NCBI GenBank assembly: GCA_964017065.1
Contig: OZ024790.1
Coordinates: 5,566,737 to 5,630,736 of the forward strand
Direction of reading: 5' to 3'
Source: Haliclona indistincta
Lineage: Eukaryota > Porifera > Demospongiae > Haplosclerida > Chalinidae
DNA: 64,000 bases
Shown: piece after piece, positions 10,805-19,839 of the stretch
Layout of the letters: each line of letters starts with the position of its first letter
Numbering within the stretch: the first letter of the stretch is position 1
Program-made: the position numbers and the translations under genes
The notes under the pieces: generated by a model
What the model was told of the DNA's origin: nothing
Database searches by the model: none
Seen by the model: only the letters and a program-made list of their open reading frames with translations

Positions 10805-11794
10805 ATGTCGTGCGAACCCACGCGTACTACAGCTTATTCCAGTGATTTACGATGGAGAGCGGTGTGGCTTTGTATTACCTGTGATCTGAGCTACCGGAAG
10901 ATCTCAAGGGAACTTTTCATAGGTTTAGGAACAGTGGGAAGAATTCTGACGCAGTTTGAAGCCGCTGGAGACGTTGGTTCAACCAGCCGGCATCAGGAGA
11001 GGAGGCATCTCCGTGCCCTTGATGATATGCACGAGCTATTCATAATCGGTTTAGTTCTAGAGCAGCCAACTTTGCAGCTGAAGGAAATCTGTTACAAGAT
11101 TGAAAATACTACTTCTGTTAAGGTACATCCTTCAACTGTGTGTCATTTGCTATACCGGTATGGAATGACGCTTAAAAAGGTTCGTGTTGTAGCAACACAG
11201 CGTTCATCAGATCTTAGAGGGCATTTCATGGCTGAGATGTTGTTATTTAGACGACAAACACTTGTTTGGTTGGATGAGACTGGAAGCGACAGGCGAAATT
11301 TTCTTCGCAAATATGGTTACTCTATTAGAGGAGATCGAGCAGTTGAGACTTGCTTTGTATCAAGAGGAGAGCGCATTAATGCCATAGTAGCCATTTCTTG
11401 TGATGGTGTCGTTGCGTATCAGCTATTAAAAGAGACTGTTAACACAGACAATTTTTTTGATTTCATTCGTGGTCACCTCCTCCCAGAGGTACTGGAATAT
11501 GACGGAGAGAGTTCATCGTCTGATCTTATTATGGACAACTTGTCAGTGCATCATGCTGAGCCTATTCTTAGTCTACTACAAGATGCTGGTATATTGGTTG
11601 AGTTTCTTCCACCGTACAGCCCAGATCTCAATCCTATAGAAGAAGCATTCAGCTACGTGAAGTATTACCTACGCCAGCACAGTGATATGATTGATGCTAT
11701 CACTGATCCTACCATCATCATTCATGCAGCTTTCAATAGCATTACACCTCAACATTGTCAAGCATGGATCACTCACAGTGGATATAGCTATTAG
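10805..11794 (+). CDS. IS630/Tc1-mariner DDE transposase
   Basis: A 329-residue open frame with no lesions. An N-terminal helix-turn-helix region (about residues 10-110) would bind the TIRs. The C-terminal DDE nuclease has D157 in VWLDETG, D244 in LIMDNLSVHH and E279 in PDLNPIEE, with 34 residues between the second and third, i.e. DD34E, the usual spacing of this superfamily. Length is normal for Tc1/IS630 transposases. The enzyme would cut and paste the element at TA dinucleotides in the nucleus. The start is the first ATG, 103 bp inside the left end. It lies between well-conserved TIRs and faces the accessory gene tail to tail. Confidence 0.92.
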   Translation: MSCEPTRTTAYSSDLRWRAVWLCITCDLSYRKISRELFIGLGTVGRILTQFEAAGDVGSTSRHQERRHLRALDDMHELFIIGLVLEQPTLQLKEICYKIENTTSVKVHPSTVCHLLYRYGMTLKKVRVVATQRSSDLRGHFMAEMLLFRRQTLVWLDETGSDRRNFLRKYGYSIRGDRAVETCFVSRGERINAIVAISCDGVVAYQLLKETVNTDNFFDFIRGHLLPEVLEYDGESSSSDLIMDNLSVHHAEPILSLLQDAGILVEFLPPYSPDLNPIEEAFSYVKYYLRQHSDMIDAITDPTIIIHAAFNSITPQHCQAWITHSGYSY

Positions 11795-11822
11795 CTAGAC
11801 TGTCAAACTACATGTTACTGAA

Positions 11823-12690
11823 TTACAGTTCATTGATGTCACCTAGTATGGATTTTTGTAACTCCTCATATTGTGCTTGAGTGATTGCACCACACTCCAA
11901 TAATTCATGCCATTTCTTCAATTGATCGATACACTCACTTCTCAAGCCAATTTTTTTGCCAGGAGAATGAGTACTAGAAACTGTAACTGCTGATGATTTG
12001 CGCCCTTGAAAGAATGGTTTGCTTGGCGGAACAAGATAGGAATCATGTTTCTTCATATGAATAAGATGAGCCCAAGCTCTGATTTGTTCTGGTGAGTACC
12101 CAGACGAGTGGTCTTGGAGTTCACTAACTATCTCATCGACTTCGGTTAGTTTTTGAGCAACTGATTCAGTAGGAGTAGATTTACTTACAGATCGAGACCG
12201 TTTGCTTGGAGGAGTACATGTAGCTCTATTGGCATCTTCTGCTTCTTTTTTGTTACTCATGTAACACCACAGCAGAATTTCTCCTTTTCCATAGTAATCC
12301 CTGTACATCTCCTGGACATCTTCTTCGGTGATAATCCAGCGTTGTCTTCCTCTACATCCATGGCCTGGTTGTATGTATCCAACGTCTTTCGTGCTACTGG
12401 CGATCATTTCAGGATGTGCCTCGTGCAATTTTGCTTTGATGGCTTCAGGATCAGCGAATCGTCCACTAAATCCAACACTGAGTACCATATATTCACTCTT
12501 TTTATTAGAATTCATCAGCTTGACAGAGTAGCGAAACGTATGATTTGCTTTGACAGCAGAAGTTACAGGGTTATTCTGTAATGTGAACAGTCGGGTCAAG
12601 TGGCATATAATAATACAACTATGAAATTACCTGAACACTAATAGTAGCCTGCCCAAGATTCAAAGCAATCAATGGCAACGACTTAGCCAT
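11823..12690 (-). CDS. Two-exon transposon accessory protein, SHOCT-like C-terminus
   Basis: Predicted as exon 1 at 12690-12631 (20 codons, starting MAKSLPLIALNLG) and exon 2 at 12575-11823, joined by a 55-bp phase-0 intron with GTAATT and CATTACAG borders. The mature protein would have about 270 residues. The N-terminal half is a compact domain containing GFSGRF, a GYIQPGHGCRGRQRW segment, MYRDYYGKGEILLWC and no motif I can name. A basic Ser/Thr-rich linker (PPSKRSRS) could be a nuclear signal. Near the C-terminus, LKKWHELLECGAITQAQYEE resembles a SHOCT motif, a short helical C-terminal module known mainly from bacterial proteins. An unspliced reading from an internal ATG at 12599 is possible. 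Position within the TIRs, opposite the transposase, implies a role in the element, but function is unknown. Confidence 0.75.
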
Positions 12691-13589
12691 AACGACAGGA
12701 TGGCCACACAATTCGGTGGACGACAATTCGATGATCGAGGTAGCCTATAGATAGTAGCAGTGGTAATAGCGATCACGCGATGATAATAAATAGGCTTACC
12801 GTAAATTCTATAATAATAATAAATTAATTTTTATTATGAACGCATAACGCGTGGTGTTCCAAGCAAAGTGCAATCCGCTGTACGGCACTGCCATATCTTC
12901 GCCGTACAGGCGTTTCAAGCTAATCTAACGTTCTGAAGCTCCTTGCACGATTTGTGCGATTACAAAGAGGCCTTCAGAAGCACAAGAAACCAGGTCTAAG
13001 GTGGTAAACCAGAGTTCACGTGGTCACCCGTTTGTTCATCTTCTTTCTTCTTATTCTTCTTCTTCTTCAGAGAGCCTAGCGCCGTGGCTAGTGAGCTATT
13101 CGAGACAAAACCTACACAGAAACTAAACTAGTCGTTGGGAGCAGTGCACCTGATATCTATTTAAGCCTAAAACACTAGCAGAAGCGAGTATTTTCAGGAA
13201 AACAGCGATTTTTGGTCCGTAACAGACTCCATTCCATCATTCTGTTTGAACTCCGTTACTAGGTTACGCCTACTCGCGCACGCCCGTGTATGTAATTATT
13301 CTAATACAAGCGCACCTTAGTATAAATTGCTTGGAACGCGAGTGATGCTGCCACTAGCAGTGTTCACAGCAGTCTGTACGAGCAAATCTTCACTGTTACA
13401 CTGGATTTGTCTGTTCAGGCTTGTAAGAATGCTAGCCTAAGCTTAGCTAATGTTGCATGATACGTGTTGCATTCAGTGCAGAGTCGACGCCAGGTTGATC
13501 GCCGGAATGCAGTCAGCTGATAGCTAGTTCTCTTTATACACTGTATTAGCAAGTGCCAACCAAGTCGTTAATAAAAAAAGAAAAGAAAC

Positions 13590-13874
13590 AAGTAATAAAA
13601 ACATTTTAACCAAAATGCAAGAGATTTAGGGTTGGTGCATTTATCGAAAAAGTATGGAAACAACATTTTGAAATGAAAAGGATTGTAACAATAGCAGTGT
13701 AATGATATCTCCCTAAATTAACTGCTTTCAATAGTTGTGGTTAATTTAACAGAGAGGTATCATTACACTGCTATTGTTACAATCCTTTTCATTTCAAAAT
13801 CTTGTTTCCATACTTTTCGATAAATGCACCAACCCTATATCTCTTGCATTTTGGTTAAAATGTTTTTATTACTT
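13590..13874. mobile_element. 285-bp palindromic MITE
   Basis: Two arms of about 125 bp, nearly perfect complements, surround a short centre near CTGCTTTCAATAGTTGTGG. Ends read AAGTAATAAAAACATTTT and its complement. The transcript would fold into one long hairpin. No coding sequence; superfamily not assigned. Confidence 0.7.
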
Positions 13875-13975
13875 TATTAATTAGATTTTGCATTTGGCGG
13901 CGCGCGCTTTGCGCGTCCATTTTCAACTTTCCTGTAGCTTGCCCCTCCACTTCGTCAATCCTAGTTACGTCCCTG

Positions 13976-14378
13976 CATAGTAGAGTGGAACAAATCTGCT
14001 TTTGGAAGTGTTGAGTCGCTCAACAAAATTCTACGCCAGTGTGAATACTGCATTGCAAATTGCATTGGAATGAATATCAATTAAAAGCACTGTACTTTCC
14101 ATGTAGAACCGTGGGCCGCTCAACATCTCAACAAAGTAGTTTAGACTATAGATTATACATAGTAGAGTGGAACAAATCTGCTATAGGAAGTGTTGAGTCG
14201 CTCAACAAAATTCTACGCCAGTGTGAATACTGCATTGCAAATTGCATTGGAATGAATATCAATTAGAAGCACTGTACTTTCCATGTAGAACCGTGGGCCG
14301 CTCAACATCTCAACAAAGTAGTTTAGACTATAGGTTATGCATAGTAGAGTGGAACAAATCTGCTTTTGGAAGTGTTGA
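13976..14378 (+). repeat. 182-bp satellite, array 2, third segment
   Basis: Cores at 14010, 14192 and 14374, spaced exactly 182 bp. The last unit passes at GTTGAC directly into the 40-bp minisatellite. With 8155-8296 and 9523-10254 this makes about seven units once the two insertions are removed. Confidence 0.95.
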
Positions 14379-14690
14379 CGACGCCAAGACTAACCCCTTT
14401 GTGTGCACAAATAGGGCGACTACACCAAGGCTAATCCCTTTGTGTATAAATAGGGCGACGACGCCAAGGCTAACCCCTCTGTGCAGAAACAGGGCGACGA
14501 CGCCAAGGCTAACCCCTTTGTGCACACATTTGTGCACAAAATTAATATGCGCAATATTTATGGCGCATATTTATGTGCAATATTGCGCAAAGTTATGCGC
14601 AATATACGCAATATAAATATTCAAATATATTTTAAAAAATTAAAAATTTAAAAGAAAAAAAATTAAAAAAAAAATTTTTTTTTAAATAAT
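14379..14690 (-). repeat. 40-bp minisatellite, array 3, then A-rich tract
   Basis: About five reverse-oriented units (14379-14535), then the GCGCAATAT-type edge and A/T-rich sequence seen at the ends of arrays 1 and 2. Confidence 0.85.
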
Positions 14691-14976
14691 AGTTAGACAG
14701 CGCATCCGAGGATCTACGCGATTTAGAAGCCTGAGAGCCGTTGCTATATAGCGTCCGAGCGTAGTGAGGGCGCTATGGTAACGGCGCGAGGGCTTCTAAA
14801 TCGCGTAGATCCGATTGGATGGGCTGTCCAACTGATTTAGACCATAGCAACAGCAGACAGAAACGACGCGAACGACGAGCAAGGACACGCGAGCGCTGTT
14901 AAAATTATTCAGTAGAACTCCGCGCACAGAACCGTAATCTGTCCCGTGTGGTGGGATTCCATTACGAAGTCGCGGC
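14691..14976 (-). mobile_element. Palindromic MITE (14691-14833) plus shared flank, inverted copy
   Basis: Reverse-complement counterpart of 3832-4119, with AGTTAGACAGCGC at the left end and GCTGTCCAACT at the right end of the palindrome, followed by the shared flank through GAAGTCGCGGCA. Confidence 0.65.
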
Positions 14977-15285
14977 AGTGGCGGGATTCCATTATGAGAT
15001 TTATAGACCCGCAGCTACGCAACCTGATTGGTCAACATCGCTTAGCTGTGGTCTAAATAATAAAATAAAAAATTAAAACAATTAAAAAATTAATAACACT
15101 CACTTACCCTATAAAAAAAATCTAACAAAAAAGAAAAAGTTAAAGATATATTTTTTATTTTTTATTTATAATTCTTTTAATTTTTTTTTCTAACAATTTT
15201 TTTTATACGTTAAATGAGTGTTATTAATTTTTTATTTGTTTTAATTTTTTTCATTTTTTTTAAATTTATTAATGTAATGACTCAA
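14977..15285. other. A/T-rich spacer
   Basis: Repeats the GGGATTCCATTA motif of the preceding flank once, then A/T-rich sequence with inverted copies of the TAATAACACTCA module. No gene seen. Confidence 0.6.
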
Positions 15286-18161
15286 TAATAATAACAACAA
15301 TAATTATTATTAAGAAAAGCTGCCCAGAGTGTCCAGGATGGAAATTGCATTTCCCTGTTGAACAGCCATAGAGATTCTTTGCAATAGATATTTGAACGAC
15401 AGTTTATCACCGGAGTGTGAGCGAATCCGATTACCCAAGTCCTTGATAAAGGACAAAGATTGAGGGCCCAGGACGCCTGAGGTCTCTATAGCAATAGGCA
15501 CAAAAGAGTGAGAATGGGCAAGAGCTGAGTACTTCTCCTCTTTGAGTGATTCAGCTCGAGCTGCCACGGCACCAGCTGAGTACACAGCTAGGAAGGTGCA
15601 TAAGTGTCCACACATGTAGCGTCCCAAACAAGGGGCTTTCCCATTTTCCAGGGTATTAAAGATGCACCATCAGGGCGTTTGCCATCACTCCGTAGCAGAC
15701 CCACAGGTTCCAAGCGAGCAGGAACATGAGCCAGCGATAAGGCTCTGTAGATAATGTCATTTAAAGACGCATGACGATGGTGTCTGCCTGCACTCCACTT
15801 GCAACTCAGTGCATGATGACCGGTGGTATCCACCTCAGCTCCACAATGGCGACACTGGTGGGGAACACAAAGAGGGGTACCAAGCCGTAGACCAACGGCA
15901 ACTCTGAGTGAGTCATCATCTAACCTCAGGCCCAAAGAGGATACAGGTAAGGCCTGAAGCCAGACACCAGACTCTTTTGAAGTAGCTGCCAAAAGTCGAG
16001 CTTTATCGACATCACTTGATGCATTTTGTAGCAGTGAGTTGCTGGCCGCAATCACTCTAGGATGATCCCAGATCTTTTGTTTGTGAGTTAATTCGACAGG
16101 AGGTGAGGAACCATGACCAGCTGACCATGAACCAAGAGCATCATCCAAGAGGGGAAGTAAACAGACATAAGAAGAAGGAAGAATGGCTTTAACAAGGTCA
16201 GATGAGGCATGTATTGAAGCCAAATAGGCAGAAGGAGCCAGGTCAGTAGCCCGACGGATTCCCAAGCCTCCCAGCTTAATAGGCAAAGTCGCTTGGAACC
16301 AAGCTTGGCTATCAACCCCAAGATGAGTGTTTGTGATGGAAGATAGAGCAGATCTCAGAACTGAATCTTATTCGATCAAAGCAGGAGAATCAAAACACGG
16401 GGCCGTACGAAGTAGGTATAGAGCCTTTGGGATAGCGAAAGAGTGACGCAACAACAGAAGAGCATCATGGGCCGATAAAGCATTAAGTCTCTCGCACACT
16501 CTCTTCAAGGATGTAGTTTTGTCAACGACAGCAGAAGTGACACTGTCAGGATCACCAATGGGTGACCCAAGAAGAGTAGCACATGCAGGGTCCAGCACCC
16601 GTGCTCCAGGGAGTGATGATAGGACAGGGGCACATGTCGACAAGTCACGGGTGATGATCTCAGATTTAGAACTATTAAGAATGAGACCCAGCTCTTCTGC
16701 ATCTCTGACAATCTTTAAATCATCCAGGATTGACCGGGAAGAGCCTCCTACAACAGTGTCATCAAGGTACAATATACACAATTCTGAGTTCAATTGCTGG
16801 AAATGTGTGTGGACAGACAGGCAATAAAGTAGTGGACCCAAGGGATCACCCTGTTGAACTCCTTCCGCCGAGGAGATGCGCCGGTCACCCCAGAAAAGAA
16901 GAGAAGGACTGGAGTAAGAGGCAAAGACAAAGGGGTAGATGTCCGGACAAAGACAAGAAACTTCCTGTAACATCTTGTCCCTTCGAACTGAATTGAAGGC
17001 GTTGGCAAAGTCAAGTTTTACTACAGAGTGGGAAGTGGGCATCTTTTTTACATATTGCCTTGCAGCATGTACAGCAGCCTCGGAACCACCTGGCACACCA
17101 AAACCCAGCTGTCTTGGGCTCAAAAGATCAGCCATTTCGTCTCTCACCATCCTGCTTGCCACCTTAGCACACAAACGACGCAAAGTACAGCCAACAGCAA
17201 TGGGCCTCACACCACCAGACTCCTTTTGTAAAGCTACAAGAGAAGCACCAAAGAAAACTGGTCTAACCTCCAGTGGGATGTCACCCTGAAGCACCAGAAT
17301 ACAGAACTCTGTGAGAGCAGACAGCAGAAGAGACTCGTCCTGGTCTTGAACCAAGTCCTTTAAATGTTGGGGAAGTAGTCTGTCTGGACCACCGGCTGAC
17401 CCATTAGGAAATGAACGAATTGTGGCCAAAACATCATGAGGAGTTACTTGAAAAGAAAGGTCAGCAGAGACAGGGGGTGATGGGAAGCAAGTGCCAGGAT
17501 GGGGGGCGGGATGTTTAGCTTTGAGAGCAGCATATGTTTCCTCATTAAAACTGGCAAGCTTATCATCGGAACTCGCCAAACGGACTGCACCCTTAAAATC
17601 ACCAAAGTCAATTTTGTGAGAAACAAGACGACACAGCCCAGCCTGACCTGAAGTATGGCTACGGACTGAACGAATCCGTGAAGGAGGGACCAATGATGGA
17701 GGTTTTTCCAAGGTGACCATATCTTTCACTTTACTAGTTAGAGAGGTGGAAGGATTCATTTCATGAGAAGGTTGACGGAGGCAGCTAGTTGGAAATTGGA
17801 AGAGACGATTCCAAGCAGACAGTGAATTCAACCTAGCAACATCCATAAGAATTGAAGATAACTTAGTACTGGCCTGAGCCCTTGCACCTTTAGGTATTCT
17901 ACCCAAGACCTTCACATCAGGAAAAGACGGGAGGTAAGAGTTTGGAAGAGAAGTAGGCGAAACTCGATGGGATTGCATGGTGGACGAGCTTGGGGGAGAG
18001 CCGTCATCAAGCGGCGTAGCACCGGCTGGCACCTGAGCTGAGTTCGGTTGCGAGCCAGAACCAGGGCACCTAGCATCACGGGGACCGTGCGTTCGGATTC
18101 TTCCGGCTGCAGTCAGGGAGAATTCGCGAAGACATGTAGCACATGTGACTCTGGACGCCAT
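15286..18161 (-). pseudogene. Non-LTR retrotransposon with restriction-like endonuclease
   Basis: A single long minus-strand reading frame with two lesions. The N-terminus has a zinc-finger-like CATCLREF...RTHGPRDARCPGSG cluster (residues 7-36), presumably for nucleic-acid binding. The reverse transcriptase follows, with LDFANAF near residue 383, QQGDPLGPLL near 436 and YLDD near 465, all catalytic motifs present. The C-terminal region has a CRHCG...HHALSC knuckle, then KRPDGAS, VWDATCVD, AESLKEEKY and FVPIAIETSG, which fit a PD-(D/E)XK restriction-like endonuclease as in the R2-type superclade. Lesions are an in-frame TAA at 16370-16368 and a small frameshift near 15590 between the endonuclease halves. 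The 3' end runs into a TTATTA tail (15286-15315). Clade within the RLE group is not resolved. Confidence 0.85.
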
Positions 18162-18440
18162 CTTAAAATTATTATTACTTAAAAATTTTTTTTTGTTAAC
18201 TTTTTTTGTTTTTTCTTGTTTTTAATTTTTTTTCGAATTTTTTAATTTTTTTTTCTTTTCCTGCGGTAGGTTCCTTGTTTTTCTTCTCCCTCTCTTATGG
18301 AGTATGACTCAGTCCTCATGTCTGTTTAGGGTGATGAGACTAACACCCTCTTAAACACCAATAGAGCAGCATGGCTCCAGGCTTCTTTCCCTGTGAGGTT
18401 TGGGGGTCCGCCTGGCTATGGATGTGGCTCCTTCTGCTTT
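18162..18440. other. Possible 5' UTR of the non-LTR element
   Basis: T-rich stretch (18170-18265) then about 170 bp of normal-complexity sequence with a small GGGTG...CACCC hairpin at 18330-18350. It lies directly upstream of the retrotransposon start on the minus strand, so it may be its 5' leader. No ORF can be supported. Confidence 0.3.
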
Positions 18441-18500
18441 TTATCTCACTCACACTCACACTCTCTCTCACTCACTCTCACTCACACTCACCGTCAGAGA
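18441..18500. repeat. CTCACA microsatellite
   Basis: About 55 bp of CTCACTCACAC repeats, same motif as 7066-8153. Confidence 0.9.
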
Positions 18501-18890
18501 GCTCTTAAAAGAGCTAGGAGGCTTCCTCCAGGTCAAAGAGCTCTGAAAAGAGCTAGGAGGCGATGACGCAGACAAGCAAGCGAGCTCAGGAACTAGGGAC
18601 CATATTGGAAGAATCGCCATATTACAACACATGATCATGAGACAGGAAGTCTCCACCTCAATGATTGCGTTGGCTCCTTTCGACCACGGTGCAGTGTAAA
18701 CGCTGCCAATATCGGACCAAAGGCGGCTCCAGCTCGCCACAGGCACGGCTCCAAGTGGCAGTGTAAACGCAGTATAAATCCACATACAATCCCTTTCCTC
18801 CCTCTCTCCCTTCTCCCTCCCTCTCTTCCACAGCCAACTCACACTTGCTCACCCTCAAATCAATTTAACCCACTACTACAATTTATTCTC
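18501..18890. other. No recognisable gene
   Basis: Contains a short direct repeat, AGAGCT(C)TTAAAAGAGCTAGG at 18488 and 18538, and a CTTTCCTCCCTCTCTCCC-rich stretch. No coding signal is convincing. Confidence 0.4.
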
Positions 18891-19136
18891 TCGCTGACTC
18901 ACTCACTCTCTCACACCCTCGCTCACACTCTCACTCACACTCATGCACTCACTCACTCTCTCACACTCACTCTCTCACACTCACACTCACTCTCACACTC
19001 ACACTCTCACACTCTCACACTCACTCACATGCACTCACACTCACTCACACTCACTCACACTCACTCACACTCACACTAACTCACTCACACTCACTCACAC
19101 TCACTCACACTCACTCACACTCACTCACACTCACGA
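18891..19136. repeat. CTCACA microsatellite
   Basis: About 245 bp of CACTCACT/CACTCTCA repeats; the frame it opens is an artefact. Confidence 0.95.
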
Positions 19137-19839
19137 AGCAGACCTAAAGTGGTGCATAGAAACCGACTGTGGGAATACTCTGGACCTAAGCCCCCTACTT
19201 GGTACAAGAAGGCTGGCAGTTCATCTTCCCTTTCATTGAAACAAGAAAGTTGAGGGAGGACAGTGTTACGGCCCTGCTCCAGACTGTAGAACTACAAACC
19301 AAAACTTGTAAATATTATCACATGATCAGACTCATTGTCACCAATTGGTATTGTATAAATAAGGGTGATTGCAAGCTAAGACAGATTTTGGATTCCCACA
19401 ATAATAATTGTTGTTGAACGAACGTGTGCTCTCGACGCCGCTACAGTATTCTACCAGATTTCGAGGCAAGAATTGCTGCAGAATATTAACTACACAAACT
19501 GCTCTGAATGGTAATGCATTATTGTTTGTGTCTTACAGAGCTGAATGAAGGCTAGACAGTACCTTGCATATTATGTAAAATTAATGTTATTATAATTATT
19601 TGAAAATTACAATTATTATTATTACAAGTAAAGTAAAAAATCTTTAATAAAAAAAACTGAAAAGTGTAGGGATGACTCTTAAAAAAGGAAAGGAACAAGA
19701 TGGAATAATGCTTGCAAATGTAAAAGTCCGAAGTATCCCTACATCAGCGGCTACCTTAACCCTAATCCCTAAACCATAACATTAAACTCTAACTCCCGCC
19801 AAGCAACAAAGCATACACACACCAACATGCACCCTGCAC
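19137..19839. other. Unassigned, with possible solo-LTR-like segment
   Basis: The segment at about 19266-19445 starts TGTTACGG, has a TATAAATAAGG box and ends CGCCGCTACA, so it could be a solo LTR, but I see no target duplication and no second copy. The rest is A/T-rich. The Gypsy copy starting at 19840 has no matching 5' LTR here. Confidence 0.25.

Larger units (their letters stand above)
10702..12882. mobile_element. IS630/Tc1-mariner element with two convergent genes
   Basis: TIRs of 61 bp with two mismatches, starting TACAGCGGATTGCACTT and reversed at 12822-12882; the outermost TA on each side is the target duplication. Inside are a plus-strand DD34E transposase (10805-11794) and a minus-strand spliced gene (12690-11823), 28 bp apart tail to tail. 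Intact frames and near-perfect ends suggest a recent insertion. Confidence 0.85.
10255..13975. mobile_element. 3.7-kb TIR element inside the satellite
   Basis: Termini CAGTGGCGTAACTACGG and the complement of CAGGGACGTAACTAGG, flanked by the 5-bp direct repeat CATAG (10250-10254 and 13976-13980) taken from the satellite. CAGTGGCG-type ends are common in hAT-like non-autonomous elements, but the duplication here is not clearly 8 bp, so the superfamily is open. Its own sequence lacks a transposase. It hosts two nested insertions, the IS630/Tc1-mariner element at 10702-12882 and a palindromic MITE at 13590-13874. Confidence 0.65.

Noticed and set aside
2513..14378. 182-bp satellite palindromes read as CRISPR repeats
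   Set aside because: Units are contiguous with no unique spacers and the context is eukaryotic.
18320..18360. Hairpin with GATGAGAC suggesting a hammerhead or HDV-like ribozyme in the retrotransposon leader
   Set aside because: The conserved core and the remaining stems are not present.
19266..19445. TGTTACGG...GCTACA segment as 5' LTR of Gypsy copy 1
   Set aside because: It does not match the 3' LTR that begins TGTAATATCG at 23723; kept only as a weak solo-LTR possibility.
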